From NCBI GenBank assembly GCA_047619485.1, contig JBLHKE010000071.1, forward strand, positions 1-17,029: 17,029 nucleotides of DNA, read 5' to 3'. This stretch comes from JBLHKE01 sp047619485. Lineage in GTDB: Bacteria; Verrucomicrobiota; Verrucomicrobiia; Verrucomicrobiales; DEV007. Shown here piece by piece: positions 1 through 7,211 of the stretch; positions within the stretch are counted from its first letter, which is position 1; each line of letters starts with the position of its first letter. The notes below the pieces were generated by a model, which saw only the letters and a program-made list of their open reading frames with translations, made no database searches and was not told the origin of the DNA. Both the position numbers and the translations under genes were made by a program.

Positions 1-72
1 CTGCAGAAACCTTACACGCTGAATGTTCTCGCCGAGCGAGTGCGCAAGAAGCTCGACTCGCTTCTAAGCTAA
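1..72 (+). CDS. C-terminal end of a response-regulator (CheY-like receiver) protein, partial
   Basis: The first frame is open from base 1 and ends at TAA (70-72), giving 23 residues: LQKPYTLNVLAERVRKKLDS followed by LLS. The Lys-Pro pair followed by an amphipathic helix of the form L..RVRKKLD is the usual end of a receiver domain: the conserved Lys after beta-5, then helix alpha-5. The protein is either a response regulator ending in its receiver domain or a hybrid histidine kinase with a C-terminal receiver; the rest lies outside the window. The stop codon sits inside the CTAAGG that borders the palindromic element at 69-234, so the element may have set or altered the end of this protein. 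The call rests on a short motif only. Confidence 0.65.
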   Translation: MQKPYTLNVLAERVRKKLDSLLS

Positions 73-234
73 GGGGTTGTCAGGAAATAAGTCATACAAA
101 GATGCGCAGGAATTTTAGCCAGCACCACGGCAGATTTCAGCGATTATAGCGGGCTATTTGAGTTGGAAGCTAACGCGGGTGATGGCCAAAATAACCAGCA
201 GATTGTAGGAGTTATTTACTGACAAGCCCTAAGG
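69..234. repeat. 166-bp imperfect palindrome, MITE-like element 1
   Basis: The left end (69-93, starting CTAAGGGGTTGTCAG) and the reverse complement of the right end (210-234, starting CTTAGGGCTTGTCAG) match at about 21 of 25 positions. Inner arms also pair: AATTTTAGCCAGCACC on the left against TATTTTGGCCATCACC on the complement of the right arm, 13 of 16. The centre is a perfect hairpin, ATAGC-GG-GCTAT. CTAAGG occurs in direct orientation at 69-74 and 229-234, which could be a target duplication. There is no internal ORF of note. This is the architecture of a non-autonomous inverted-repeat transposable element; mobility is inferred, not shown. Confidence 0.6.
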
Positions 235-266
235 CCAATGGGCTCTGGGCCCACCTAGCATCCAGC

Positions 267-291
267 GGGCAGTTTTTTTAAAAAACTGCCC
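267..291. terminator. 25-bp palindrome with A/T core, terminator-like
   Basis: GGGCAG, seven T, six A, then CTGCCC form a near-perfect inverted repeat. On the plus strand GGGCAG is followed at once by the T run, so a hairpin using it would be terminator-like. However, the whole unit is self-complementary, so its T tract lies inside the stem. By symmetry it could act on both strands. A weaker hairpin, TGGGC-TCTGG-GCCCA, lies just upstream at about 239-253. It lies between element 1 and the isomerase gene; a protein-binding palindrome is an alternative reading. Confidence 0.4.
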
Positions 292-369
292 AGCGAAGTA
301 TTGTCTTTTGACCGTGCACAGATCTCCCGCTAAAGATATGCCATCTGCGCACGCCGGGCAGATCGATCA

Positions 370-1284
370 ATGCTCTCATTTTCAACATGCTGGAATAGTT
401 CACGCCACACCGAAGGTGAGGAGATGGTGCAGGAAATCGTCGACCTGGGTTTCGATACGCTCGAGATCAGCCATGGCTTGAAGGTCTCGCTCCTACCGGG
501 CATCCAACGCGCCTACGAACAGGGTCGCTTCAAAGTATCTGGCGTGCACAACTACTGCCCTTCACCAGTCGAGGTGATGATGGACGACCCCGACCGCTAC
601 GAGTTCACCTCGCACCGCGAATACGAACGCGAGCGTGGACTGAAGCTCACTCTCGAAACTTTCGACCTCGCGAAGAAGCTCGACGCGAAGTATGTCGTCC
701 TGCACATGGGCAGCGTGCCGATGAAGAACCACACCCGCCGCCTCACGCAGATGCTCAAAGATGGCAAGCTCAACGATCGCGACTTCGTCAAGCTGAAGCA
801 CAAGTTCATCGAGGCGCGCGAGAAACTCGCACCTATCTACTACCAGCGCGCCATCGAAGCGCTCACCAAGATCGCCGAGAAAGCCCAAGAACTCGAGATC
901 CACTGCGCGGTCGAGAGTCGCAGCCGCTACGAGGACATGCCCTCTGAGCGCGAGATGCTGAAGCTGCAGGAGACCTTCAAAGATCACCCTTTCGTTGGCT
1001 ACTGGCACGACTTCGGCCACGTTCAGTTGAAGGAGAACCTCGAGTTGCTCGACCACGAAGAGTGGTTGCGTAGCATGCAACCCTACCTCGTCGGGTGCCA
1101 CCTACACGACGTCGTCTGGCCGGCGCGCGACCACCGCGTGCCACTCGCGGGCACCGTCGCCTTTGACCGGCTCATGCCCTTGGTGGCTCCAGAGAAGCCA
1201 ATCGTCTGGGAGTTGAGCCCTACCCGCAAGAAAGCCCACATCAAACGCGCACTTCCGGTTTGGAAAGAGCGCTACGGCGGATAG
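370..1284 (+). CDS. Sugar phosphate isomerase/epimerase (xylose isomerase-like TIM barrel)
   Basis: At 304 aa the length fits the AP_endonuc_2/xylose-isomerase-like TIM-barrel family, cytosolic metal-dependent enzymes that isomerise or epimerise sugars, sugar phosphates and inositols. Likely metal or substrate ligands sit where the family has them at the ends of beta strands: H112 in VVLHMGS, E182 in CAVESRSR, H213/D214/H217 in WHDFGH, H244/H246 in GCHLHD and E281 in IVWELSP. There is no signal peptide. The start ATG has no clear Shine-Dalgarno sequence. A GtrA-like gene follows 5 bp after the stop, so the two are probably cotranscribed. The exact substrate cannot be told from sequence; an endonuclease IV role is less likely because the pattern is that of the sugar branch. 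Confidence 0.85.
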   Translation: MLSFSTCWNSSRHTEGEEMVQEIVDLGFDTLEISHGLKVSLLPGIQRAYEQGRFKVSGVHNYCPSPVEVMMDDPDRYEFTSHREYERERGLKLTLETFDLAKKLDAKYVVLHMGSVPMKNHTRRLTQMLKDGKLNDRDFVKLKHKFIEAREKLAPIYYQRAIEALTKIAEKAQELEIHCAVESRSRYEDMPSEREMLKLQETFKDHPFVGYWHDFGHVQLKENLELLDHEEWLRSMQPYLVGCHLHDVVWPARDHRVPLAGTVAFDRLMPLVAPEKPIVWELSPTRKKAHIKRALPVWKERYGG

Positions 1285-1289
1285 TCCCC

Positions 1290-1802
1290 ATGTCTGCACT
1301 CATCCGATCCATTAAGGACGCGCTAAGTTTCATGAGCGAGCACGGTTTCTGGAAATCCTTGCGCATGAAAAAGGCACCCTGGCTGATCCAGTTCGGGAAA
1401 TACGGGATGTGCGGCGTCGGTGCGGTCGTCGTGCACAACGCCATCGTGATCTACCTTTCCCTGCGAGAAGATTGGTTCCCCGCGGTCGGATCGCTGATTG
1501 CCGACGATGGAGTGCGGGCGAAGAACCAAGTGATCAACAACCTCATCGTCTTCCCCATCTCGAACGTCTTCGCCTACGTGACCAACTCGATCTGGGTGTT
1601 CACCGGAGGGCGACACTCGCGCGTGGTGGAGTTCTCCTACTTCACCATCATTTCCCTATTCAGCTTCGTCGCCGGCCTCCTCGGCGGTCCGCTGCTGGTG
1701 AAACTCTTCGGAGTCCCATTCTTCGTCAGCCAGCTAGGCTTCATCGTGACCTCCGCGATGGTCAACTACGCCTGCCGGAAGTTCATTATCTTCAAAGGGT
1801 GA
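1290..1802 (+). CDS. GtrA-like small multi-pass membrane protein
   Basis: This 170-aa protein has about four hydrophobic segments (starting near KYGMCGVGAVVVHNAIVIYL, VINNLIVFPISNVFAYVTNS, YFTIISLFSFVAGLLGGPLL and FFVSQLGFIVTSAMVNYACR). It shows the GtrA signatures NVFAYVTNSIWVF and, at the C-terminus, NYACRKFIIFK. GtrA proteins are thought to help move polyprenyl-phosphate-linked sugars across the inner membrane in cell-surface glycan synthesis. I chose the ATG at 1290, preceded by GGCGGA, over an in-frame ATG at 1260 that would overlap the isomerase by 25 bp. The N-terminal ~35 residues are a basic cytosolic extension before the first membrane span. The call is good; the specific glycan is unknown. 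It converges with the next gene, with only 10 bp between stops. Confidence 0.8.
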   Translation: MSALIRSIKDALSFMSEHGFWKSLRMKKAPWLIQFGKYGMCGVGAVVVHNAIVIYLSLREDWFPAVGSLIADDGVRAKNQVINNLIVFPISNVFAYVTNSIWVFTGGRHSRVVEFSYFTIISLFSFVAGLLGGPLLVKLFGVPFFVSQLGFIVTSAMVNYACRKFIIFKG

Positions 1803-1812
1803 ACGGCGAACG

Positions 1813-2337
1813 CTAGCGTCCCACACGCACCCTCAAAACCTGTGCGCTTGCCGGTAGGTCCTTCAAGGCAACCGCGTCTCCCCCTCGAATATTTTCCAGA
1901 ATACTCGCAATGGTGTGCCCCGGCCCCCAAGGCAAAGCCCACCATCCGAAGAGTAGGGTCCAGCAAGTGGCGAATGCGCCTCTTAGAAACCCCCAATCCA
2001 GCGCATAGCCTAGTGAGATTCTGTGAGTGCAAAATATCATCGATGTTGTCATCTGAAAACTGCGCACTTTTGTTTCACGTGTGATCAGCTTGTCTGGCCA
2101 TGGAGAGTCACGGAAATAGCGCCCTTTGTCATCCAACTCCTGCGCATGGGCAATCGACCACTGGATGATCTCTTCCATTTTCCGATTGGAGCGCCTTACC
2201 CAGAACCCGGCAAGGATCAGACAACCGGCAATCGTTGAACCTGCGATTATATTATCCCAAGGTATGGGTCTCGTCAGGATGCAGTTACAAATCACACCCG
2301 CTAAGAAGAGTAGACCCAGTCCAACGAAGAATCGCAT
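1813..2337 (-). CDS. Hypothetical membrane protein with GWWALPWGPGHTI motif
   Basis: This 174-aa protein is not assigned to a function. An N-terminal membrane span (residues ~2-18) and a second (~31-46, IIAGSTIAGCLILAGFWV) are followed by a polar stretch. A hydrophobic region near residues 115-140 then contains FGWWALPWGPGHTIASILEN. A (G)WWxxPWGP element just after a membrane helix is seen in many uncharacterised bacterial membrane proteins, often ones that move between compartments with zinc-ribbon or SHOCT-like partners. I use that only as a family hint. The start ATG has no Shine-Dalgarno sequence. It lies 53 bp downstream of the HAD gene on the same strand and could be cotranscribed with it. 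Confidence 0.6.
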   Translation of the reverse strand: MRFFVGLGLLFLAGVICNCILTRPIPWDNIIAGSTIAGCLILAGFWVRRSNRKMEEIIQWSIAHAQELDDKGRYFRDSPWPDKLITRETKVRSFQMTTSMIFCTHRISLGYALDWGFLRGAFATCWTLLFGWWALPWGPGHTIASILENIRGGDAVALKDLPASAQVLRVRVGR

Positions 2338-2390
2338 TTTTTCAGGCTTAGGAGATCACAGCAGATCCATCTTGTCGAGTGTGGCTCGAC

Positions 2391-2993
2391 CTACGCCGGA
2401 TCCGCCGGCGTCACCAACACCGACGCCATCCCTGCAGCGTCCGCCGCTTGGATCCCCAGGTGGCTGTCTTCGAAAACCAAGCACTTCTCCGCGGCGATGC
2501 CCATCTTCTCGGCCGCCAGCAGAAAAATATCCGGCGCAGGCTTGCTGCGCTCGACGTCTTCCTGGGTCACGATCACTGGGAACAGATCAAAAATACCGAT
2601 CGCCTGCATCGTGCGACTGACCGTGTCTCGCGTCCCGCCGCTCGCTACAGAAACCGGATGGGTTGTGCTCACCCGCTTGGCGAAATCGACCACCGGGTCG
2701 TAGCTGATCACCCGATCGAGATTTGCGAGGTAGTAATCCTCCTGGTCGACCACCACCTGCTGCGGGTCCATCGAGCAGCCGAAGCGCTCGTTCATGATCT
2801 CGACCGTCTCATGCATGCCGACGCCGGCGTATGACTGCGCCAGCTCACGGGTCAGCACGAAGTCGCCACCATTCTTGGCATACGAATGGATCCAGCCGTC
2901 GAAGTGCACATGCATCGAAAGCGAGAGCGTGCCGTCGTGATCGAAGATGTAGCCTTCGAATTCGCCAGCGGGGATAATGAGTTCGTCCGACAT
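2391..2993 (-). CDS. HAD-superfamily phosphatase/phosphoglucomutase-like hydrolase
   Basis: A 200-aa cytosolic haloacid-dehalogenase-fold protein with an alpha-helical C1 cap. Motif I is FDHDGTL with nucleophile D18 and acid/base D20. Motif II is SVASGG (S118), motif III is the Lys of SKPAPD (K151), and motif IV is FEDSHLGIQAA (E175, D176). The order and spacing are those of beta-phosphoglucomutase and related phosphatases. The start at 2993 places the first beta strand about 12 residues in, as is usual. A longer frame from 3044 adds a tail without family character and would cut into the 79-bp spacer shared with the divergent SMP-30 gene. The substrate is probably a sugar phosphate; true mutase activity cannot be decided from sequence. 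Confidence 0.85.
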   Translation of the reverse strand: MSDELIIPAGEFEGYIFDHDGTLSLSMHVHFDGWIHSYAKNGGDFVLTRELAQSYAGVGMHETVEIMNERFGCSMDPQQVVVDQEDYYLANLDRVISYDPVVDFAKRVSTTHPVSVASGGTRDTVSRTMQAIGIFDLFPVIVTQEDVERSKPAPDIFLLAAEKMGIAAEKCLVFEDSHLGIQAADAAGMASVLVTPADPA

Positions 2994-3072
2994 TCCGGAG
3001 AGCCTTAGCGTGGCGGCGACGCTTGTAAAGCAGACTTGATTCACGCGACCAGGTCAGGCTAGGCTGCTGACT

Positions 3073-4122
3073 ATGAAACTCCACCCTATCATCATCGCCA
3101 CGCTCGCTCTGCTCCCCTTTCCCGCCCTCGCAGACGATTCATTGAAAAACCCGGCCACTGGGACGATCAACACCACAAATTATCCGATCATCGGCGAGAT
3201 CGTGCGACTCGATCCGTCGCTCGATGCGCTGATCCCGAGGGATGCCAAGATCGAAGTCGTGGCGACCGGCTTCGAGTGGTCTGAGGGTGCGGTCTGGGAC
3301 AAGGCGGACGCCTCGATCCTGTTCTCGGACATCCCGCGGAACTCGGTGATGCGCTGGAAGGAGAAGGTTGGCACCACGCTGTATCTCAAACCAGCCGGAT
3401 ACACCGGTGCCACCGACTACGGGAGCGAGCCAGGCTCCAACGGCCTCGCCTTCGACTCAGACGGTCGACTTGTCTCGTGCGAGCACGGTGACCGGCGCCT
3501 CTCGCTGCTCACCAAGGAAGGCGGAAAGCGCACACTGGTCGACCACTACCAAGGCAAACGACTCAACAGCCCGAACGACCTCGCCATTAAATCCAACGGT
3601 GACATCTACTTCACCGACCCCCCTTACGGATTACCGAAACGTTGGGACGACCCGCGGCGCGAGTTGGATTTCTGCGGGGTCTACCGGCTCTCAGAGAAGG
3701 ATGGCTCCCTAACATTGCTCACAAAGGAAATGACCCGCCCGAATGGGATCGCTTTCTCACCCGACGAGAAAACGCTCTACGTCGCCCAGTCCGACCCGAA
3801 AGCCGCTATTTGCAAGAGCTTCCCCGTGAACGAAGACGGAAGCTTGGGCGAGTCCAAGATCTTCTTCGACGCCACCTCGATGGTCGGAAAGATGAAGGGT
3901 TTGCCCGATGGGCTCAAGGTTGATCAGCAGGGCAACGTGTGGGCAACGGGTCCTGGCGGGGTGCACATCTTCTCACCCAAGGGCAAAGCGCTCGGTCGCA
4001 TCGATACCGGCGAGGCAACCGCGAACTGTGCATGGGGTGGCGCTGACGGCAGTGTGCTCTACCTGACCTCTGACATGTACATTGCGAGGATCAAGACCTC
4101 CACCCGCGGGACTGGGTTCTAG
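3073..4122 (+). CDS. Exported SMP-30/gluconolactonase-family protein
   Basis: This 349-aa protein starts with a Sec signal peptide (charged MKLHP, hydrophobic core, cleavage likely after ALA at residue 20). A six-bladed propeller follows. The four divalent-metal ligands expected for the family are in place: E71 in WSEGAVW, N168 in LNSPNDL, N224 in RPNGIAF and D279 in LPDGLKVD. The end IARIKTSTRGTGF is typical of bacterial members. The family hydrolyses aldonolactones such as gluconolactone in the periplasm or outside the cell. It is divergent from the HAD gene (79-bp spacer) and convergent with the sugar-binding lipoprotein gene, which fits a role in extracellular sugar use. No Shine-Dalgarno sequence is evident before the ATG. 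Confidence 0.9.
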   Translation: MKLHPIIIATLALLPFPALADDSLKNPATGTINTTNYPIIGEIVRLDPSLDALIPRDAKIEVVATGFEWSEGAVWDKADASILFSDIPRNSVMRWKEKVGTTLYLKPAGYTGATDYGSEPGSNGLAFDSDGRLVSCEHGDRRLSLLTKEGGKRTLVDHYQGKRLNSPNDLAIKSNGDIYFTDPPYGLPKRWDDPRRELDFCGVYRLSEKDGSLTLLTKEMTRPNGIAFSPDEKTLYVAQSDPKAAICKSFPVNEDGSLGESKIFFDATSMVGKMKGLPDGLKVDQQGNVWATGPGGVHIFSPKGKALGRIDTGEATANCAWGGADGSVLYLTSDMYIARIKTSTRGTGF

Positions 4123-4134
4123 GAAATCTCCCTC

Positions 4135-4156
4135 GGCAGGATGCCAACCTTCTGCC
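4135..4156. terminator. Weak hairpin between convergent stops
   Basis: GGCAG (4135-4139) pairs with CTGCC (4152-4156) across a 12-nt loop, in the 38-bp gap between the two convergent stop codons. There is no T run on either side, so it is only a candidate bidirectional terminator. Confidence 0.25.
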
Positions 4157-4160
4157 CCTA

Positions 4161-5132
4161 CTACATCTCGGCCTTCCAAGCATCGCACTTGGCGAGGTAA
4201 TCGAGCCCCTCCCCCTTGCGCAGCATAATCGTATCGATGATGATCTGGCGGTTCTCGGGGAGCCCCATGGCTTCGATCTTCTCGCCCTTCACCACCAATC
4301 GGTGGAGCATCTTGATCGACTCGTAGCCGAATTTGTAGGGCTGCTGGCAAATCGTTCCGTGGATCTCACCGGCATCGATCGCCTTCAGGGTAATCGCGTC
4401 CTCATCAAAACCGACGATCTTGATCTGCCCGACCTTACCCGCCTCCCTCACCGCGGCAAGGATCTGTGGCGCATTGTAAGAAAACAGCCCGACCATGCCG
4501 GCGATGTCGGGGTGATTGACGATGGTGTCCTCGGCATTGCGCCGCGCCGTTGCCATGTCGACGCCATCCGTGCGCAGATCGATGATCTCAACATTGCTGC
4601 CCTCGAGGGACTGTTTCAATCCCTCGAAGCGCTCGACCGCATTCAGCTGGTCGCCGTGCCCGACAAATACCATGATCTTGCCACCGTCCGGCAGCGCCTC
4701 TTTCACCAGATCACCACACTGCCTGCCAGCCGCGACGTTGTCAGTCCCGAGATAGAGGAGACGCGCGCTGTCGGGCGCGTCGCTGTCAACGGTCATCACC
4801 TTCGCCTGCCCCGCCCACGTTTTGATATGGTCGGTCTGCTCCTTCGGGGCTGACGGGCTGAACGCCACCCCTTCGACACCGCTCACCAGCAGGTCATCGA
4901 TCACCTTGCGCTGCACTCCCGCATCGCCGCCCACTTTGTAGATGGCTTTGATGTCACCGAGTTCCTCCTCGGCCTTCGCGATCCCAGCTTGGGCGTAGAT
5001 CCAAAAATCGGACGCACCGTTGGTCACGAATGCCACCTTGGTTTTCTTCTCGCCGCATCCGGGAAGCATCGCTGCGAGGGCAAGCGAACTGGCAAAGAGA
5101 CTGAGGCGACGGGTAAATATTCTACGGTTCAT
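4161..5132 (-). CDS. Sugar ABC transporter substrate-binding lipoprotein (RbsB-like, Peripla_BP_4)
   Basis: A 323-aa type I periplasmic binding protein. After the N-terminal signal, the sequence KVAFVTNGASDFWIYAQAG opens lobe 1. QRKVIDDLLVSGVEGVAFSP and VDSDAPDSARLLYLGTDN follow in the usual ribose-binding order, then GHGDQLNAVERFEG and the hinge-region VGFDEDAITLKAIDAGEIHG. The signal ends in LPGC (C26), a plausible lipobox, and is preceded by MNRRIFTRRLSLF, an arginine-pair N-region that could also suit the Tat route. I chose 5132; in-frame ATGs at 5144 and 5174 would lengthen the N-region. No permease or ATPase gene is nearby, so its transporter partners must be elsewhere. Its ligand is probably a monosaccharide or polyol. 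Confidence 0.88.
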   Translation of the reverse strand: MNRRIFTRRLSLFASSLALAAMLPGCGEKKTKVAFVTNGASDFWIYAQAGIAKAEEELGDIKAIYKVGGDAGVQRKVIDDLLVSGVEGVAFSPSAPKEQTDHIKTWAGQAKVMTVDSDAPDSARLLYLGTDNVAAGRQCGDLVKEALPDGGKIMVFVGHGDQLNAVERFEGLKQSLEGSNVEIIDLRTDGVDMATARRNAEDTIVNHPDIAGMVGLFSYNAPQILAAVREAGKVGQIKIVGFDEDAITLKAIDAGEIHGTICQQPYKFGYESIKMLHRLVVKGEKIEAMGLPENRQIIIDTIMLRKGEGLDYLAKCDAWKAEM

Positions 5133-5232
5133 ACCATTGATCATCTCAGCTAACCCGCCCAGTTGCCAATCCAAATTTTACTAGTACTCGGACAGCACTA
5201 AACTGTGGATAGCCCGTCGAAGAAAATCTGAG

Positions 5233-5257
5233 GGATGGCTAGGCGCTCAAACCATCC
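5233..5257 (-). terminator. Possible terminator downstream of the ASH/FnIII gene
   Basis: Read on the minus strand, GGATGG and CCATCC are separated by 13 nt. They are followed by CTCAGATTTTCTT, a weak T-rich tail. The hairpin lies about 45 bp after the stop of the large surface-protein gene and before the sugar-binding-protein start, so it would separate the two transcripts. The stem is short and the loop large. Confidence 0.3.
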
Positions 5258-5301
5258 GACGAACTACCGTCAGTTCAGGCCTGTTCGAGCCCCAAGGCTC
5301 C

Positions 5302-7191
5302 CTACCTCAGTTGGCGCCTGCGCCAGACATAGAAACCGCCGCCGCCGAGGATCGCGACGAAGGGCAGCAGCAGCCAGAGCTTGATGCGTTTGGGCTGTAA
5401 AGTGTAGACCAGCGCCGAGCGAGAAGGCTTCGAGGTGTGCCCGTCCTTATTCATCGTTAAGATCCGTAGCCTGAACTGGCGCCCGGGCACGAGTTTTTTC
5501 AGGGTCATCGTCACCTTCTCGTCACCCTTTTCGATCACCACTCTCTTGGGATCGTCCGCCTGGTGCCAAACGATTTTCGGGATGCCTCTCTCACCCTTCT
5601 CGTAGACCTCGACCTCGAGTAAATAGTCCAACTCAGACGAGCCAGGATGATCCCACGACAAGACCAGCTTGCGCGCCCCCTGCTCTTCGAGATACAGCTT
5701 CTTCACCGTAGGAATTTCTTTCAAGATCACCCGATTCCTCGCGCTGATGTTGTTGATGCGCTGCATCGGGCTCGGCAGCAACCCCAACAGTTCTCGCTGC
5801 TGCTGCGTCATGATTGGCTCGAGGTTGGGCAGTCTCACCCCTGCCTGTGTCCGGTCCACATTGCGGGTGATCAGCGCGTGCAGATCAAAGGTGATCTCGT
5901 TAGCAGAACCGAGTATCTTCAAAGTGCGCTGGTAAGTCCCGACTTCGCGCGGATCCATGCTGACCGAAATTTTCATCTGCGCCCCTGTCGCCAATTCGGT
6001 CGGGTCGCGCCCCTCCTTCACAAAAAACGGTCGCGAAGCCTCGCCATAGATGAAGGCGGTCCTACCGCCAGTGTTAGTGACGACTACCTCATAGACCGGC
6101 GGCGTCTCGGTATTCAGCAACTCGAAGTCAAAGCGGCGTTTGTCTACAGGCTTCAGGACACGGATTTTTACGGGGGTCGCCCTGCCACGCAGTGCCAACG
6201 ATGCTTGGTGGTGCTCGCTCTCGATCACTATCTCATCTCTAAACGTCGCCGTCCCAGACAAGCTGACCGGAAAGTCTTTGGCCTCGCGGGGCTCCAAAAC
6301 AATCACGCGATCCAACTCGATCGCCAGTGGGACGATCAGCTTCAGAGGGAGTTGGCGATCAGTCCGGTTCGCCAGACGCAAAATTCCCCGCCGCGTGCCA
6401 CTCGCCTCATCCCAGTCCAGATCCAATCGCCCTACCTGAATCTCGAACGGCGGAGCCCCCTCTCCAAAAATTTCGATGCTCCCGTCCGGATTGCCAGGCT
6501 GGAGGGTCAGCACGTGCTTAGCCGGCTTCAGACCAACCGGGGAAAACAGCACATCGACGATGACTTCTCCACCAGGATCGACGGAGATCGCGCGCTGCGC
6601 CTCGGGGATTGAAAATGGCTCCGGCACCCGCAAGGTCGCTACGAATCCTTTCGTTCCACCGTTGGTAATTCTTAGCGGCAGCGATCTCGATTTTCCCACT
6701 TCGACTTTTCCAAAGGCCAAGGCCGGGTCGACGCGAACTCGCGCGACCGGATTTAGCAAGCTCAGTTCGACCGTCGCGGACGGCGACGCTTTCTTCCCTT
6801 CGAGTTTCGCATTGTAGCGGAACGTATCCCTGCCAGCTAAAGCCCCGGGTTTCGGGGTGTAAATCACCCAAGCACGCGCACCATCCCCGGGATCTCGCGC
6901 GATCGAGCTCAGAGTTCCAAACTCAGGTCCGTCGATAATTCCGAATTCGAAGGGTTTAAAATTCTTGGGCAGTATTCCTTCCAGCGGGATGCGCACCGAA
7001 TCCCCGAGCACAACCGAAGCCTTGGCGTCCTTGGCGCTAATCACTCCCTCAATCGACTTAATATCTGCCCACAGAGCACAAGGAAGCATCCCAAGAATCA
7101 CCGCTAGTAGTAGCGAGACCGTTCGGAGAGCAGAGCGATAAATCCGTGGCCACCCACAGTTACCGCACTTATGTTGAGGGGATCGCCACAT
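5302..7191 (-). CDS. Exported, C-terminally membrane-anchored protein with Ig-like, ASH-like and FnIII-like domains
   Basis: About 629 aa from the ATG at 7191. Order: N-region with a CGNC pair, signal helix (TVSLLLAVILGMLPCALWA), an Ig-like domain ending YTPKPGALAGRDTFRYNA, then three tandem beta-sandwich repeats. The first, LAFGKVEVGKSRSLPLRITN to FGEGAPP, is a clear ASH/choice-of-anchor-D-type domain; the second and third are weaker. Next come a linker with an LPNLEPIMTQQQRELLG segment, an FnIII-like domain (LVLSWDHPGSSELDYLLEVE to SRSALVYTLQ), a membrane helix (LWLLLPFVAILGGGGFYVW) and a basic tail RRRQLR. Topology predicts a periplasmic or cell-surface scaffold held in the membrane. No catalytic motif is seen. 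A longer frame from 7227 would overlap the divergent gene by 16 bp, so the later start is preferred. The ligand is unknown. Confidence 0.75.
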   Translation of the reverse strand: MWRSPQHKCGNCGWPRIYRSALRTVSLLLAVILGMLPCALWADIKSIEGVISAKDAKASVVLGDSVRIPLEGILPKNFKPFEFGIIDGPEFGTLSSIARDPGDGARAWVIYTPKPGALAGRDTFRYNAKLEGKKASPSATVELSLLNPVARVRVDPALAFGKVEVGKSRSLPLRITNGGTKGFVATLRVPEPFSIPEAQRAISVDPGGEVIVDVLFSPVGLKPAKHVLTLQPGNPDGSIEIFGEGAPPFEIQVGRLDLDWDEASGTRRGILRLANRTDRQLPLKLIVPLAIELDRVIVLEPREAKDFPVSLSGTATFRDEIVIESEHHQASLALRGRATPVKIRVLKPVDKRRFDFELLNTETPPVYEVVVTNTGGRTAFIYGEASRPFFVKEGRDPTELATGAQMKISVSMDPREVGTYQRTLKILGSANEITFDLHALITRNVDRTQAGVRLPNLEPIMTQQQRELLGLLPSPMQRINNISARNRVILKEIPTVKKLYLEEQGARKLVLSWDHPGSSELDYLLEVEVYEKGERGIPKIVWHQADDPKRVVIEKGDEKVTMTLKKLVPGRQFRLRILTMNKDGHTSKPSRSALVYTLQPKRIKLWLLLPFVAILGGGGFYVWRRRQLR

Positions 7192-7211
7192 AAGGTTGGT
7201 CGACGAGATTA

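Noticed and set aside
562..1101. 179-codon minus-strand open frame inside the isomerase gene
   Set aside because: The isomerase has all metal-site motifs on the plus strand; the antisense frame is low-complexity Val/Leu/Glu with no family character.
5647..6612. 321-codon plus-strand open frame opposite the ASH/FnIII gene
   Set aside because: The minus-strand protein has clear domains, a signal helix and a membrane anchor. The plus-strand translation is rich in Arg, Gln and His with no domain, typical of the antisense of a GC-rich gene.
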